NCBI GenBank assembly: GCA_964454015.1
Contig: CAYVQF010000007.1
Location: forward strand, 1 to 64,000
Direction: 5' to 3'
Origin: CAYVQF01 sp964454015
GTDB taxonomy: Bacteria; Myxococcota_A; Bradymonadia; UBA4248
Length of the DNA: 64,000 nucleotides
Within the stretch, counting starts at the first letter, position 1, and every line of letters starts with the position of its first letter. A program made the translations under genes and the position numbers. The notes beneath the pieces are model-generated. The model saw nothing but the letters and a program-made list of their open reading frames with translations, did no database searches and was not told the origin of the DNA. Below, piece after piece: positions 45,586-54,229 of this stretch.

Positions 45586-46578
45586 CTAGGTGTTGGCGAT
45601 GTCGAGGAGGAGGTCCACTTTGTGTCGCAGGGCTTCGAGATCCTGCTGGCGGTTGGCAATGTGGCGGAGGACTTGGAGGTCCTCTTTGGTGACCACGCCG
45701 CCGTGGTGGAGGAAGGCGCGAAAGCGGAGGAGTCTGTAGATCTTGATGATTTTACGATCGCTGAGGTCGAGATTCTCTTCGGTGACCAGGGTGCGGAGGA
45801 TGCGTTTGAAGAGCAGGAAGACCTCATCGGGGAAAGTGCGACGCCTCTCGGCCCGTGGATCCGCAGCAATGCCTTGGAGCATGGTGAGGTCGAGGTGCTT
45901 TTTGAGGCGTTCGAAGTCATCGAGGCTGGCGATGGCTTGCCAAGGGCGCTGTTGGGCGCTGCGCATGAGGTCGTTGTGGACGCCTCGGTCGATGAGGTCG
46001 TCGAAGTGACGGTCGCCGACGGCTTCGGTTTGGATTTTCAAGGTGAAGCGGTCTTTGAGGGCGTCGAGCTCGGAGTAGTCTGGGATTTCGTTGGTGGCGG
46101 CGAAGAGCATGCGCACTTCCACCGGTACGGGGCGGCCATCTTGGTAGAACTTGCGCTCGTTGATGATGGTGAGCAGGGTGTTGAGGATGGCGCTGTTGGA
46201 CTTGAAGATTTCGTCGAGGAAGGCGACCTGGGCCAGGGGCAGCTTGCCCTCGCTGCGCCGGAGGTAGCGGCCCTGCTTGAGGGCTTCGATGTCGACGGGG
46301 CCGAGGATTTCGCTGGGCTCGGTGAACTTGGTGAGCATGTACTCGAAGTAGCGATCCTGGGGGATGTTCAGCGCTTGGGTGAACTTGACGATGAGGTCGC
46401 TCTTGGCGGTCCCGGGTTTGCCCACGAGGAGCAGCGGTTCTTGGGCCAGGGTGCAGAGCACCATGAGCTCGATGATTTCGTCCTTGGCGACGAAGTAGCG
46501 GCGTAAGTGTTGTTGGACCCCGAGGACGCGTTGGCGAGTGGCTTCGATCTCGTTGGGGCTGAGGGTTGTTTCAGACAT
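45586..46578 (-). CDS. MoxR/RavA-type AAA+ ATPase
   Basis: This 330-aa single-domain ATPase has Walker A GKPGTAKS (53-60), Walker B FLDE (120-123) and sensor 1 ATNE (161-164), with RavA-like text VAKDEIIELMVLCTLAQEP at the front. MoxR ATPases remodel protein complexes, usually with a vWA partner. It is closest in style to the RavA branch. It is followed after 15 bp by the 1221-aa gene and preceded after five bp by the 84-aa gene, so it is deeply embedded in the cluster. Confidence 0.93.
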   Translation of the reverse strand: MSETTLSPNEIEATRQRVLGVQQHLRRYFVAKDEIIELMVLCTLAQEPLLLVGKPGTAKSDLIVKFTQALNIPQDRYFEYMLTKFTEPSEILGPVDIEALKQGRYLRRSEGKLPLAQVAFLDEIFKSNSAILNTLLTIINERKFYQDGRPVPVEVRMLFAATNEIPDYSELDALKDRFTLKIQTEAVGDRHFDDLIDRGVHNDLMRSAQQRPWQAIASLDDFERLKKHLDLTMLQGIAADPRAERRRTFPDEVFLLFKRILRTLVTEENLDLSDRKIIKIYRLLRFRAFLHHGGVVTKEDLQVLRHIANRQQDLEALRHKVDLLLDIANT

Positions 46579-46583
46579 GGAGC

Positions 46584-46838
46584 TCAGGCCTTGCGGATGG
46601 GTGAGGCGGTTGGGGCGGCCTCTGGATTCTCGGCGCTCGGGGGCGGGACGGCTCTGACTTGGATGCGTCCAAGCTCGTGCGGTTCGAGGCCGAGGGCTTC
46701 GACGACCCGAGCGACGATGGCGCGATGGCGTTTTTCGTGCTCATGGGGCAGGGCGTCGGGGTCGGACTGGTATTCGATGGCGAGGGCCGTTTGGCTGTTC
46801 TCTTTGTCGACGCGGAGACGGAGGGTGATGTTGGCCAT
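46584..46838 (-). CDS. 84-aa small protein of the FtsH/MoxR cluster
   Basis: This 84-aa protein sits between the FtsH-like and MoxR genes (gaps of 14 and 5 bp). Residues 1-40 have beta-strand character (NITLRLRV..., TALAIEY). A central amphipathic helix follows (KRHRAIVARVVEALGL), then a strand (GRIQVRAV) and an unstructured Pro/Ala-rich end. The beta-helix-beta order with a short size recalls ubiquitin-like folds, but no motif proves it. It may be an adaptor or a substrate tag for one of the ATPases. Confidence 0.55.
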   Translation of the reverse strand: MANITLRLRVDKENSQTALAIEYQSDPDALPHEHEKRHRAIVARVVEALGLEPHELGRIQVRAVPPPSAENPEAAPTASPIRKA

Positions 46839-46852
46839 GGCGAGACTCAGGG

Positions 46853-49042
46853 CTAAGAGGAGGGAGAGGCTGGCGTGGTGGCGGCTGCCTTCTCCACGGT
46901 GTGCAGGTGACAGGCGAGCTCCTCGGCGCTGAGGCTCTTTTGTTCGAGGAGTTGTTGACTCATGGCTTCGAGACTATCTCGGTGTTGGCCGAGGATATCC
47001 TGGGCGCGCTGGTATTGTTCGCTGAGGATTTGGGAGGCGGCGGCGTGGGTCCTCTCGAGGGCCGAGTGAGGTCGCTGTGCGCGTGGGGGGTAGACCTGGA
47101 GGTCGGGCTGGGGTCCCATGGCGAGGTCGGCACACATGGCGCGGGCGATTTCGGCGGCTTGTTGCAGATCCGTTGCTGCACCGACGCTGAGGTCGGGCAA
47201 GAGGAGGGCCTCAGCGGCTCGTCCGCCCAAGAGGACGCAGATTTCGTCGAGGAGCTCTGCTTCCGTGGTGACGCGGCGGCTGCTGACTTTGCGCAAGACG
47301 AAGCCGAGGGCCTGAGGGGCCCAGGAGGCGGTGTCGCCCGCAATGGAGACGCGCTCGACCTTTGGGGCGTGGGGGCAGAGCATGGCGAGCAAGGCATGGC
47401 CGCACTCATGACAGGCCACGGTGAAGGATTCGTGCTCGCTGAGGGGCGGGGGCGTGTAGGGCGCGCGTTGCGGTTGGAGGTCCAGGGCGCGTTCGCAGTC
47501 GTCTTGGGTGAGGGGGATGGCCTCCGGGGCGGGGCCCGCAGGGTTGTCGGCGAAGCGCCTGATGGCGATGCGCTTGAGAGCCCGGCAGATAGCGTAGAGG
47601 TGGTCGCCAGAGTAGCGGGTCCCTTTGTCGGGATCGACATAGGCGGCGCTGCGATGGACGAGGAAGCGACAGAGCTCCGGCGGTAGGTTGAGGTCGAAGC
47701 GACGCCGATAGAGATCGATGATGGCCCTGCGGTCCTCTTCATTGGGATAGGGAATCTCGATGACCAGCTCGAAACGTCCCGGTCGCAGCAGGGCCGGATC
47801 GAGGGCGTCAGGGAAGTTGGTCGTGCCCACGATGAAGAGCAACTCGTCTTTGCGGAAGCCGTCCATTTCCGTGAGGAGTTGGTTGACCATGGAGTGTTCG
47901 ACGCCGCTGCCGGCGTAGGTCCCTCGCGCGGTGGCGAAAGAGTCGAGCTCGTCGAAGACGATGATGGCCGGCGCGCTCTTTCTGGCTTGCGCAAAGACTC
48001 GGCGTAGATTTTCCTCGGACTCGCCCACCCACTTGCTCTTCAATTCGGGGCCCGAGACGATGGTGATGCTGGCGTCGAGGGCGGTGGCGATGGCCTTGGC
48101 GAAGAAGGTCTTGCCCGTGCCGGGTGGGCCAACGAAGAGCATGCCTTTGGGGATGATCTCCTCGATGCGTTGAATTTCGCGGGCTTCGGTGCGGCTGCTC
48201 TTGTAGCGGAGGAGGTCGAGGATCTCTTCGCGGATACGGGTCTTGACGTGGGCGTAGCCGGCAATGTCCCTGTCGAGGTCGACGTTGACCATGGCCATGT
48301 CGGCCGCCATGGTCATGGTGCGGATGTCTTGAAAGATGGCCGCGAGGTAATCCGGTCGGAGGGGGTCGTAGTCGAGGCGGTGGGTGATCTGCGCCATGAT
48401 CTGGCGGAAGCGGACGGCGTTGACGCCCGAGACGTAGGGGTAGAGGGCAAAGGGCGAGAAGGCGTCGACGCCAAACTTGCGCGCCTCTTTCTGGGTGATG
48501 AGGGCGGGCAGGATGTGTCGCGGAATGCCGAGGAGAGTGCGCCGGGCTTGGAAGGCAGCGACGATGGCCGGTGGGAGCTCGAAGGAAGGGTCCTTGAAAG
48601 CGAGCAGGCGCAGATCGGGGTTCTCATAAATCATCGCGACGACTTCACGGGCGCGATCGGTGAGGTTGGCGTGGTTGCTCGCCGCGACCACGTCGAGATG
48701 AGGAATGACCAGGCAGCTCTCGCACTCGCCGGAGAAGATGGCTTGGCGCATCTGTTGGACGATGCTCTCGATGAGGGAGCGCTCGTCAGGTTGGGGGGCG
48801 CCAATGAGTTGGAGGCGCATGGCAGAGGCGTCGCCTCTGAGGCGCTCACGCAGGGCGACATAGAGGTAGAGGACGATCTGCTTGTCGCACTCGATGAGGA
48901 CATTGGTGTGGCGGCGCAGGTTGTCGGCGATCCAGTCGAGGTCGTCCCGGTAGGCGATCTCGACGGCGTCTTGCAGAGAGAGGGTGGCCGCGAGGCTGTC
49001 GATGGCGACGGTGGTGGTCATAGTCTCTCGCGTGCGGTTCAC
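46853..49042 (-). CDS. Soluble FtsH-like AAA+ ATPase with M41 peptidase domain
   Basis: The protein has 729 aa. Residues 1-250 look like a degenerate N-terminal ATPase-like domain (RLQLIGAPQPDERSL in place of a proper P-loop). The AAA domain has Walker A GPPGTGKTF (near 305), Walker B IVFDELDSF and the arginine-finger region LLRPGRFE. The M41 zinc protease domain has HECGH at 545-549 and the third ligand D in SVGAATDLQQA near 625. No membrane helices are present, unlike true FtsH. The start overlaps the upstream gene (GTGA); ATG 49021 is an alternative. Confidence 0.85.
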   Translation of the reverse strand: MNRTRETMTTTVAIDSLAATLSLQDAVEIAYRDDLDWIADNLRRHTNVLIECDKQIVLYLYVALRERLRGDASAMRLQLIGAPQPDERSLIESIVQQMRQAIFSGECESCLVIPHLDVVAASNHANLTDRAREVVAMIYENPDLRLLAFKDPSFELPPAIVAAFQARRTLLGIPRHILPALITQKEARKFGVDAFSPFALYPYVSGVNAVRFRQIMAQITHRLDYDPLRPDYLAAIFQDIRTMTMAADMAMVNVDLDRDIAGYAHVKTRIREEILDLLRYKSSRTEAREIQRIEEIIPKGMLFVGPPGTGKTFFAKAIATALDASITIVSGPELKSKWVGESEENLRRVFAQARKSAPAIIVFDELDSFATARGTYAGSGVEHSMVNQLLTEMDGFRKDELLFIVGTTNFPDALDPALLRPGRFELVIEIPYPNEEDRRAIIDLYRRRFDLNLPPELCRFLVHRSAAYVDPDKGTRYSGDHLYAICRALKRIAIRRFADNPAGPAPEAIPLTQDDCERALDLQPQRAPYTPPPLSEHESFTVACHECGHALLAMLCPHAPKVERVSIAGDTASWAPQALGFVLRKVSSRRVTTEAELLDEICVLLGGRAAEALLLPDLSVGAATDLQQAAEIARAMCADLAMGPQPDLQVYPPRAQRPHSALERTHAAASQILSEQYQRAQDILGQHRDSLEAMSQQLLEQKSLSAEELACHLHTVEKAAATTPASPSS

Positions 49043-49614
49043 ACGTCGTCGATGCGAATGGTGAGCGTGTAGGCGTCCGGGCTATCGTTCTCTTCGATAC
49101 TGCTAACGGTGCCGAGCTGAGCGGCCTTGATTTTGAGCGCCTCGGCGTAGGTTTGCTGCAGGACTTTTTGGATTTCGGCGGTGCGTGCGCTGTCTCCCGC
49201 CAGGAGGCGCGCCTTGATTTCGGCCTGGGTCTCGGCCATGGCGGCGTCGGCCTCTTCTTCCAGTTGCGCGCTTCGCTGCTTGATCATGTGCTGGGCCATG
49301 GCCTGAGCACCGGCCCGCGAACGGGCGGTGACTTTGGTGGCGATTTCCTCAATCAGTTCTTGGTCGACGGCGATGCGCACGGCGAGGACGCCGGCTTCGA
49401 CGTCCCACAGGGCATCGCCCTGGTCGTCTTGCCGCGCCAAGCGCCCCTGCGCGTCCTCTTGCCACCCTGCAGCAGCGAGCTGTTGCCGCAGCAGAAGCCG
49501 CATCTCTTCGGGGGGGAGCAGAGGGCTCAGCTCGATGCGATGCTGGATTTCGTCTTCGACGTGGATGGTCCTGACGATCTCATTCTGTAAAACCAAAGTG
49601 TAGGTGGCGCTCAT
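49039..49614 (-). CDS. 191-aa coiled-coil protein of the FtsH/MoxR cluster
   Basis: Residues 1-90 are beta-rich, containing TYTLVLQNEIVRTIHVEDEI and WDVEAGVLAVRIAVD. Residues 92-165 form a long charged helix (AQHMIKQRSAQLEEEADAAM...EIKARLLAG). A C-terminal strand (DAYTLTIRIDDV) completes it. The pattern suggests a soluble coiled-coil adaptor that could hold the partner ATPase. It overlaps the FtsH-like gene by four bases and follows the 361-aa gene by 74 bp. No family is recognised. Confidence 0.55.
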   Translation of the reverse strand: MSATYTLVLQNEIVRTIHVEDEIQHRIELSPLLPPEEMRLLLRQQLAAAGWQEDAQGRLARQDDQGDALWDVEAGVLAVRIAVDQELIEEIATKVTARSRAGAQAMAQHMIKQRSAQLEEEADAAMAETQAEIKARLLAGDSARTAEIQKVLQQTYAEALKIKAAQLGTVSSIEENDSPDAYTLTIRIDDV

Positions 49615-49688
49615 GGGCGTTTTTGTGCTCCAGTGTTGGCCGCGGCGCCAGTGGGAGGCAACGCAAGGTCAGCGATGCCCAGCATAAC

Positions 49689-50774
49689 TCAGCCAGTGGT
49701 GCGCTCCAAGTGCCGGCGCAGCGCAGTAGCGCGCGCCAGATGCGCCGAGATCCCTTCGTGCTCCCACCACGCCAGGAAGAAGCGCGTCTCAACACTGCGC
49801 TCGATGGGGTGTTGCTGCAAGAGTCGTTGGCGCCAACGGTCCACGTCCTCGAAAATGCGGAAGGAGCAGGCCCAGCGGTCGCGCTGTCGCTGGCGTTCGG
49901 CCAAGGTCTCGTCTTGTAAGCGCCAGTCGAGGGGCTCGGCGGCGGCGGCTGGCTCACCCAGGGGGGTGCTGCGACAGAAGAAGCGCAACAGAGGTAGGAG
50001 CCAATCGGGACGGGCTGCGTCCTGGGCGCAGAGGAGGAAGGCCTTCAGCCAAGCCTGCAGCTCCGCCAAATGCGCATCCCAGTTGGCAACGGGCAGGCGT
50101 AGCTTGCGGTCATCGACGGTGAGCCAGCTCTGGCACCAGGCCTCGTCCAGCCAAGGGAAGGCCCACGACCAGCGCTCACAAGCCGCGTGGATCTGCGCGG
50201 GATCGGTGCCCTGTGCGCCGAGGAGCGGTCCATAGCACAGTGTGCAGAGGGGGGTGCTGCGCAGCCACGGCGTCAGCCAGTTGGGGGCCTGTACTTCTTG
50301 GATCCACGGCCGCAAGAGCAGCGTGACGAGCAGGTCTTCAGCGGACGTTTGTGGCGGGAACGCACCCAGATGGGCCGTCAAAGCCTCACTGTCGGGGCAG
50401 CGCTGGCTCTGTACGGCGGAGAAGAGCAGCGGCGCCAAGGCGAGGGTGCTCGGACCAAAGTGAAGTGAGAGGTGTTCCCAGCGCGCCGATTCCCAGATGC
50501 GTTTGCAGCCGAAAGGCGGGCCGTCGTCACAGAAGCGCAAGCGCCAGCCACCGTCGTAGACGAGCGCGCGGAGCGTGCCCACGGCGTAGAGCTGGCCGAG
50601 GGCTTGGTAGCTGGCGTCAGCGTCCTGCGGCGGGGGCGGGGTGGGGACGCGCAGGGCCGTCCCTTCCAGGGCCAAGCGGACGAAGGTGAGGAGGGCCGTT
50701 TCATAGTGGGCGAAGGTCCGGTGCAAGCGTGGGCTGGGTGAGGCACCAGCGGCGAATGTGAAAGGGTTTTTCAT
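49689..50774 (-). CDS. 361-aa unknown protein of the FtsH/MoxR cluster
   Basis: This 361-aa soluble protein is rich in aromatic residues (many W, F) and helices (PLLRFFCRSTPLGEP, SVETRFFLAWWEHEGIS). No motif or transmembrane segment is visible. Its ATG overlaps the radical SAM stop by four bases (ATGA), tying both to one transcript. The size and position suit one of the accessory subunits specific to the conflict-system family; naming a domain would be a guess. Confidence 0.55.
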   Translation of the reverse strand: MKNPFTFAAGASPSPRLHRTFAHYETALLTFVRLALEGTALRVPTPPPPQDADASYQALGQLYAVGTLRALVYDGGWRLRFCDDGPPFGCKRIWESARWEHLSLHFGPSTLALAPLLFSAVQSQRCPDSEALTAHLGAFPPQTSAEDLLVTLLLRPWIQEVQAPNWLTPWLRSTPLCTLCYGPLLGAQGTDPAQIHAACERWSWAFPWLDEAWCQSWLTVDDRKLRLPVANWDAHLAELQAWLKAFLLCAQDAARPDWLLPLLRFFCRSTPLGEPAAAAEPLDWRLQDETLAERQRQRDRWACSFRIFEDVDRWRQRLLQQHPIERSVETRFFLAWWEHEGISAHLARATALRRHLERTTG

Positions 50775-51403
50775 GGCGTCGACGCCCGGTCTTTCCAGGC
50801 ACGGACGAGGGCCGGGCTGCCGTTACAGAGCAGGTGTTGGCCGTCGAAGCGGAGCTCGAGCCCGGCGTCGCCCGCAGGCCAGGTGTCTTTCATGGGAAGG
50901 TAACGCGGGGAGAGAAAGTGGCAGACTTGGTTGTCTGAGCCAATGAAGCGTCGCTGGTTGCTGGCGCGGCGGGGCAGAAAAGGTCCGTCGATGAGGAGAT
51001 CGATGTGGCGAAGAAAGTGTCCCGCACCAGCCAGCACCGCGTCGTCTATGGCGGCATAGGGGTAGCCGGTGTAGACGATGACGCCGCGTCCGGCGGCCTG
51101 GACTTCACGGGCGAAGGTGCCGAGGGCCTGTGCCTGGGAGAAAGGTTCTCCGCCGAGAATCGTGATCCCTTCGACGGGTGGGGGAGCGAGGGCGGCGGCG
51201 AGCAAGTCTGAGATGCTCCACCACTGGACGAGGCGAAAGGGGAGGAGGTCGGGGTTGCAGCACTGGTCGCAGCGCAAGGGGCAGCCCTGTACCCAGAGGG
51301 CGAAGCGTTCGCCCGGACCCTCGACCCGGGTCCCGTGGAGGACGCGGGCCACGTTGACGGCATCAGCCCGGGCCGGCAGCTTCGGGTCGGCAGAGGTCAT
51401 CAT
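50771..51403 (-). CDS. Radical SAM activase, NrdG/PFL-activase type
   Basis: This 210-aa protein has the radical SAM cluster-binding motif CPLRCDQC (C41, C45, C48) in the order CxxxCxxC. It then has the SAM-binding GGEP (ILGGEPFS near 85). Its size and single cluster match the anaerobic ribonucleotide reductase or pyruvate formate-lyase activating enzymes. The glycyl-radical partner is not present nearby, so its target is unknown. I start at ATG 51403; the frame is open to 51415. It lies in the nine-gene cluster, just after the lipoprotein (stop at 51406). Confidence 0.88.
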   Translation of the reverse strand: MMTSADPKLPARADAVNVARVLHGTRVEGPGERFALWVQGCPLRCDQCCNPDLLPFRLVQWWSISDLLAAALAPPPVEGITILGGEPFSQAQALGTFAREVQAAGRGVIVYTGYPYAAIDDAVLAGAGHFLRHIDLLIDGPFLPRRASNQRRFIGSDNQVCHFLSPRYLPMKDTWPAGDAGLELRFDGQHLLCNGSPALVRAWKDRASTP

Positions 51404-51405
51404 GG

Positions 51406-52125
51406 TCACAGGCACACGCCGACGTGAGCGAGCTCGTCGACGAAGCCCAGGGCGGCGCCATCTTGACAGGTGGTGGTCACGGGGCAGCTTGGTTCGCCTT
51501 CATCGCAGTAGGTGGCACAGAAAGCGGGCCCGCCCGTGGAGATGCAGGCCAAGCCCTTGGCGCAGCGGCCTTCTTCGCAGGCTTGGTTCTGCGTGCTGCC
51601 GCCGACGGGCTGACACATCATGATGAGTCCGAGGTTTTCCTCGATGCCTCCGACGCAGGTCTGATCCTCGCCGCAGTCTTGGGTGAGGACATGGCAGCTC
51701 TGAGCGGCGGTGCAAAAGGCGAAGGCTGAAGGGACGGGCGGATCGATGAGGCAGCGCATGGTCTCTGGGCATCCCTGCCGGCTCTCTTGGAGGCAGAAGG
51801 GGTGGCAGTGCGCAGAGGTGCCGTCGAGGCTGATGCATTGGTAGCCAGGCGGGCAATTGTCAATGCCGCTCTGGTTACAGAGGCCGTGAGGTGGCGCTTC
51901 TTGTGAAGGGGCGACGGCGGTGACACAGTGTCCGTTGCCAGTGTTGAAAGAGAGCAGACAGCGCATGCTCTCGGGGCAGCCGCTCTGGGCGATGGGATCG
52001 CAAGGGAGCTCGACCTCTTCGGGGATGTCGACGAGATCATCCATGGGCGTCGGTGATGGATCACAGCCGCCCAGCCACGCCGAGAGCGTTGCGACGGCCA
52101 AGAGGATCGAGAGACGGTGCAGCAT
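51406..52125 (-). CDS. Cys-rich lipoprotein heading the FtsH/MoxR cluster
   Basis: This 239-aa lipoprotein has a signal with lipobox WLGGC (C21). The mature part holds about 24 cysteines in repeated EGF-like or disulfide-loop patterns (SGCPESMRCLLS, NCPPGYQCIS, QGCPETMRCLID, EPSCPVTTTC). It ends very close to the radical SAM start. Such Cys-rich lipoproteins are common in myxobacteria without known function. ATG 52125 is preferred because GGAG sits at good distance; a GTG at 52134 is possible. Whether it belongs to the system or is merely adjacent is unclear. Confidence 0.65.
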   Translation of the reverse strand: MLHRLSILLAVATLSAWLGGCDPSPTPMDDLVDIPEEVELPCDPIAQSGCPESMRCLLSFNTGNGHCVTAVAPSQEAPPHGLCNQSGIDNCPPGYQCISLDGTSAHCHPFCLQESRQGCPETMRCLIDPPVPSAFAFCTAAQSCHVLTQDCGEDQTCVGGIEENLGLIMMCQPVGGSTQNQACEEGRCAKGLACISTGGPAFCATYCDEGEPSCPVTTTCQDGAALGFVDELAHVGVCL

Positions 52126-52219
52126 GGGTGGCACTCCATTTCCAGTCGAGGGAGTTCAGCTTCGCCCTGGTGAGAGATGATAGTGGAAAGCGTCTTCTGT
52201 CAAAAGCTGGTCGCAGCGC

Positions 52220-54229
52220 TCAGAGGTCCTGGCGGGTGTGCTCTCTCTCCACTTTGGCAATGAGGCGTTGCATTTGGGGGAAATGCTCTGTTTGCAGAAG
52301 GCGCAGGGGTTGTGTGGTGGCCTCGGCGAGGGCTTTGTTGCGTTGGGCGCGGCGGATTTTTTCGTCGATGTCGATGTCGTCGAGGAGAAGCATCAGGGGG
52401 CGGTGAAAATCGGTGCCTTCGACGGAGGCGTCGATGAGATCGAGGGCGTGAGCGCGGGTGCGTTGGGCGCGGGAGCGGAGGGCAAAATAGGCGGTCTTGA
52501 TCTGCTGGAGATCGCCTTTGAGGCTAAGGGTGAGGAAAATGCGGTAGAGGATGTCGTCGTGACTGTCGGCGAGGAGATTGGCGGCGCGGCGGGCCCAACG
52601 TTCGTTGCGGGTGGCGAGTTGCTGCCGCAGGGTGAGTGTGGCGAAGGCGACTCTGATTTCGCGCCAGAGCAGGCCATCGAGAACGCCCGCCTCGAAGTCT
52701 GGGGCTTGCTCTTTGCGCGTCAGGCTGGTCAGCAATTCGAGGGCGCTGCGCCGGATGATGGGTGAGTCGTCGAGGAGGCCCTCGGTGGGCAGGGTGGCGG
52801 GGCTGGCTTGGTTCGGCGTCTCGGCGTCTTCATTTTGGTCGAAAGGTGCCCAGCGGGGCGTCGACTCGAGGATGCGTCGCCACTGGCTCGAGGGCTGGTT
52901 GCCAAAGAGGGTGTGTTCTTCAGGACAGGGTGTGCGTTTGGATTGTTTCTGGCGCAGGGAGGCGTAGAGCTGGGCTGCATAGGCGGGGCTGATGCGGCTG
53001 ATGAGGAAGAGCCAGGCGGTGAGAACGACGAGACCGATGATGACCAGAGTCTTGGTGGGGACCACGCCTTCGGCTTCCAGGAGGGTGAGGACGACGCCTG
53101 CGGCGATGGCGCCGAGGGGGTTCATGGCGCCCTTGATGAAGATTTTGGCGCGGTTGCGTTCAATGTAGGAGATGGGCGCGAGGACGACCTCGTTGGCTGA
53201 GTTCTGAAAGGTGAAGCGGAGAAGTCCGTCGACGAGTTTGAGCAGGACGACCATGACGAATCCGGGGATGAAGGTGAGGAAGAGGGTCCCGGCGTAGAGG
53301 GTGAGGGGGAGAATGCGGAAGACTTTGACGACGCCAATGCGCTCGATGACCCTGGAGACGACGAAGAGCTGCAGGAGGAGGTTGCCGACGTTGGCGAACG
53401 CGTTGAAGTATCCGTAAAAGGTTCCGATTTCGTCTTTGTTGAAGCGGATCTGGAGGGCCTCTTTGAAGGCGTAGTCGATGAGGTTGGTGACCAGGGCGGC
53501 ACAGAAGACCACCCAGGCGAGGGCGCGCAGGAGGCGGGAGTGGCTGACGGTGGTGACGCCTTCGCGGAGGGTGCGCCAGAACTTGGTGGAGCCTTCGATG
53601 ATGAAGCTGCGGGTCGGGGCGTCGGTGCGGCTCTGGTCGAGGGCGAGGGCGAAGGGCATGGGGATGGCGGCGGCGATCAATAGGGCGAGGGCGTAGAGGA
53701 GGTTGTCCAGGCCCCAGAGGTTGATAAAAGGACCGATGGCGAGGCCTGCGAAAATCGCCCCGAGGGTGGATCCAGCAAAGACGACTGGGAAGAGGCGGCG
53801 ACCTTGGCGGGAGTCAAAGTGGTCGGCGATGGCGTTCCAGCAGATGATGTTGACGAGCGGGGCCATGATGGCCAACCACACGCAGAGGGTGAAGACGGCG
53901 TTTTGGTGGTCGCCGAAGAGGAGCCAGCGACCGCCCAGCATGGAGGCGGCGAAGGCGCACAAGATGAGGACATGGAGGCGCAGGGCGCGGACCATGCGGA
54001 CCAGGGTGGAGTAGGTCATGGAGGCGGCGACGAAGGCCAGGCTCGAGACGATGTAGAAATCGGGGACGTCTTCGATGGGGTGGGTGGTCAGGAAGAGGGC
54101 GTCACTGACGGCGCGGCTGACCACGGCGATGGCGACGGACAAGAGGGAGAAGGTCACCGCCGCGAGGAGGGGTTTGCCTTCTCCACTGCGGAGGTCGAGG
54201 GAGCGGCCAAGGCGTTGCAGAATGGACAT
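52220..54229 (-). CDS. ATP/ADP-translocase-like MFS transporter with helical C-terminal tail
   Basis: The protein has 669 aa. Residues 1-440 contain about twelve membrane helices in the Npt/TLC-like arrangement (VSRAVSDALFLTTHPIEDVP near the start, LIDYAFKEALQIRFNKDEIG near 240). This family exchanges nucleotides in obligate intracellular bacteria, but related bacterial proteins have other or unknown substrates. The C-terminal 200 residues are soluble and helical (HEAT-like). It is 95 bp upstream of the lipoprotein gene in the same direction, so it may feed the same transcript. Confidence 0.6.
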   Translation of the reverse strand: MSILQRLGRSLDLRSGEGKPLLAAVTFSLLSVAIAVVSRAVSDALFLTTHPIEDVPDFYIVSSLAFVAASMTYSTLVRMVRALRLHVLILCAFAASMLGGRWLLFGDHQNAVFTLCVWLAIMAPLVNIICWNAIADHFDSRQGRRLFPVVFAGSTLGAIFAGLAIGPFINLWGLDNLLYALALLIAAAIPMPFALALDQSRTDAPTRSFIIEGSTKFWRTLREGVTTVSHSRLLRALAWVVFCAALVTNLIDYAFKEALQIRFNKDEIGTFYGYFNAFANVGNLLLQLFVVSRVIERIGVVKVFRILPLTLYAGTLFLTFIPGFVMVVLLKLVDGLLRFTFQNSANEVVLAPISYIERNRAKIFIKGAMNPLGAIAAGVVLTLLEAEGVVPTKTLVIIGLVVLTAWLFLISRISPAYAAQLYASLRQKQSKRTPCPEEHTLFGNQPSSQWRRILESTPRWAPFDQNEDAETPNQASPATLPTEGLLDDSPIIRRSALELLTSLTRKEQAPDFEAGVLDGLLWREIRVAFATLTLRQQLATRNERWARRAANLLADSHDDILYRIFLTLSLKGDLQQIKTAYFALRSRAQRTRAHALDLIDASVEGTDFHRPLMLLLDDIDIDEKIRRAQRNKALAEATTQPLRLLQTEHFPQMQRLIAKVEREHTRQDL

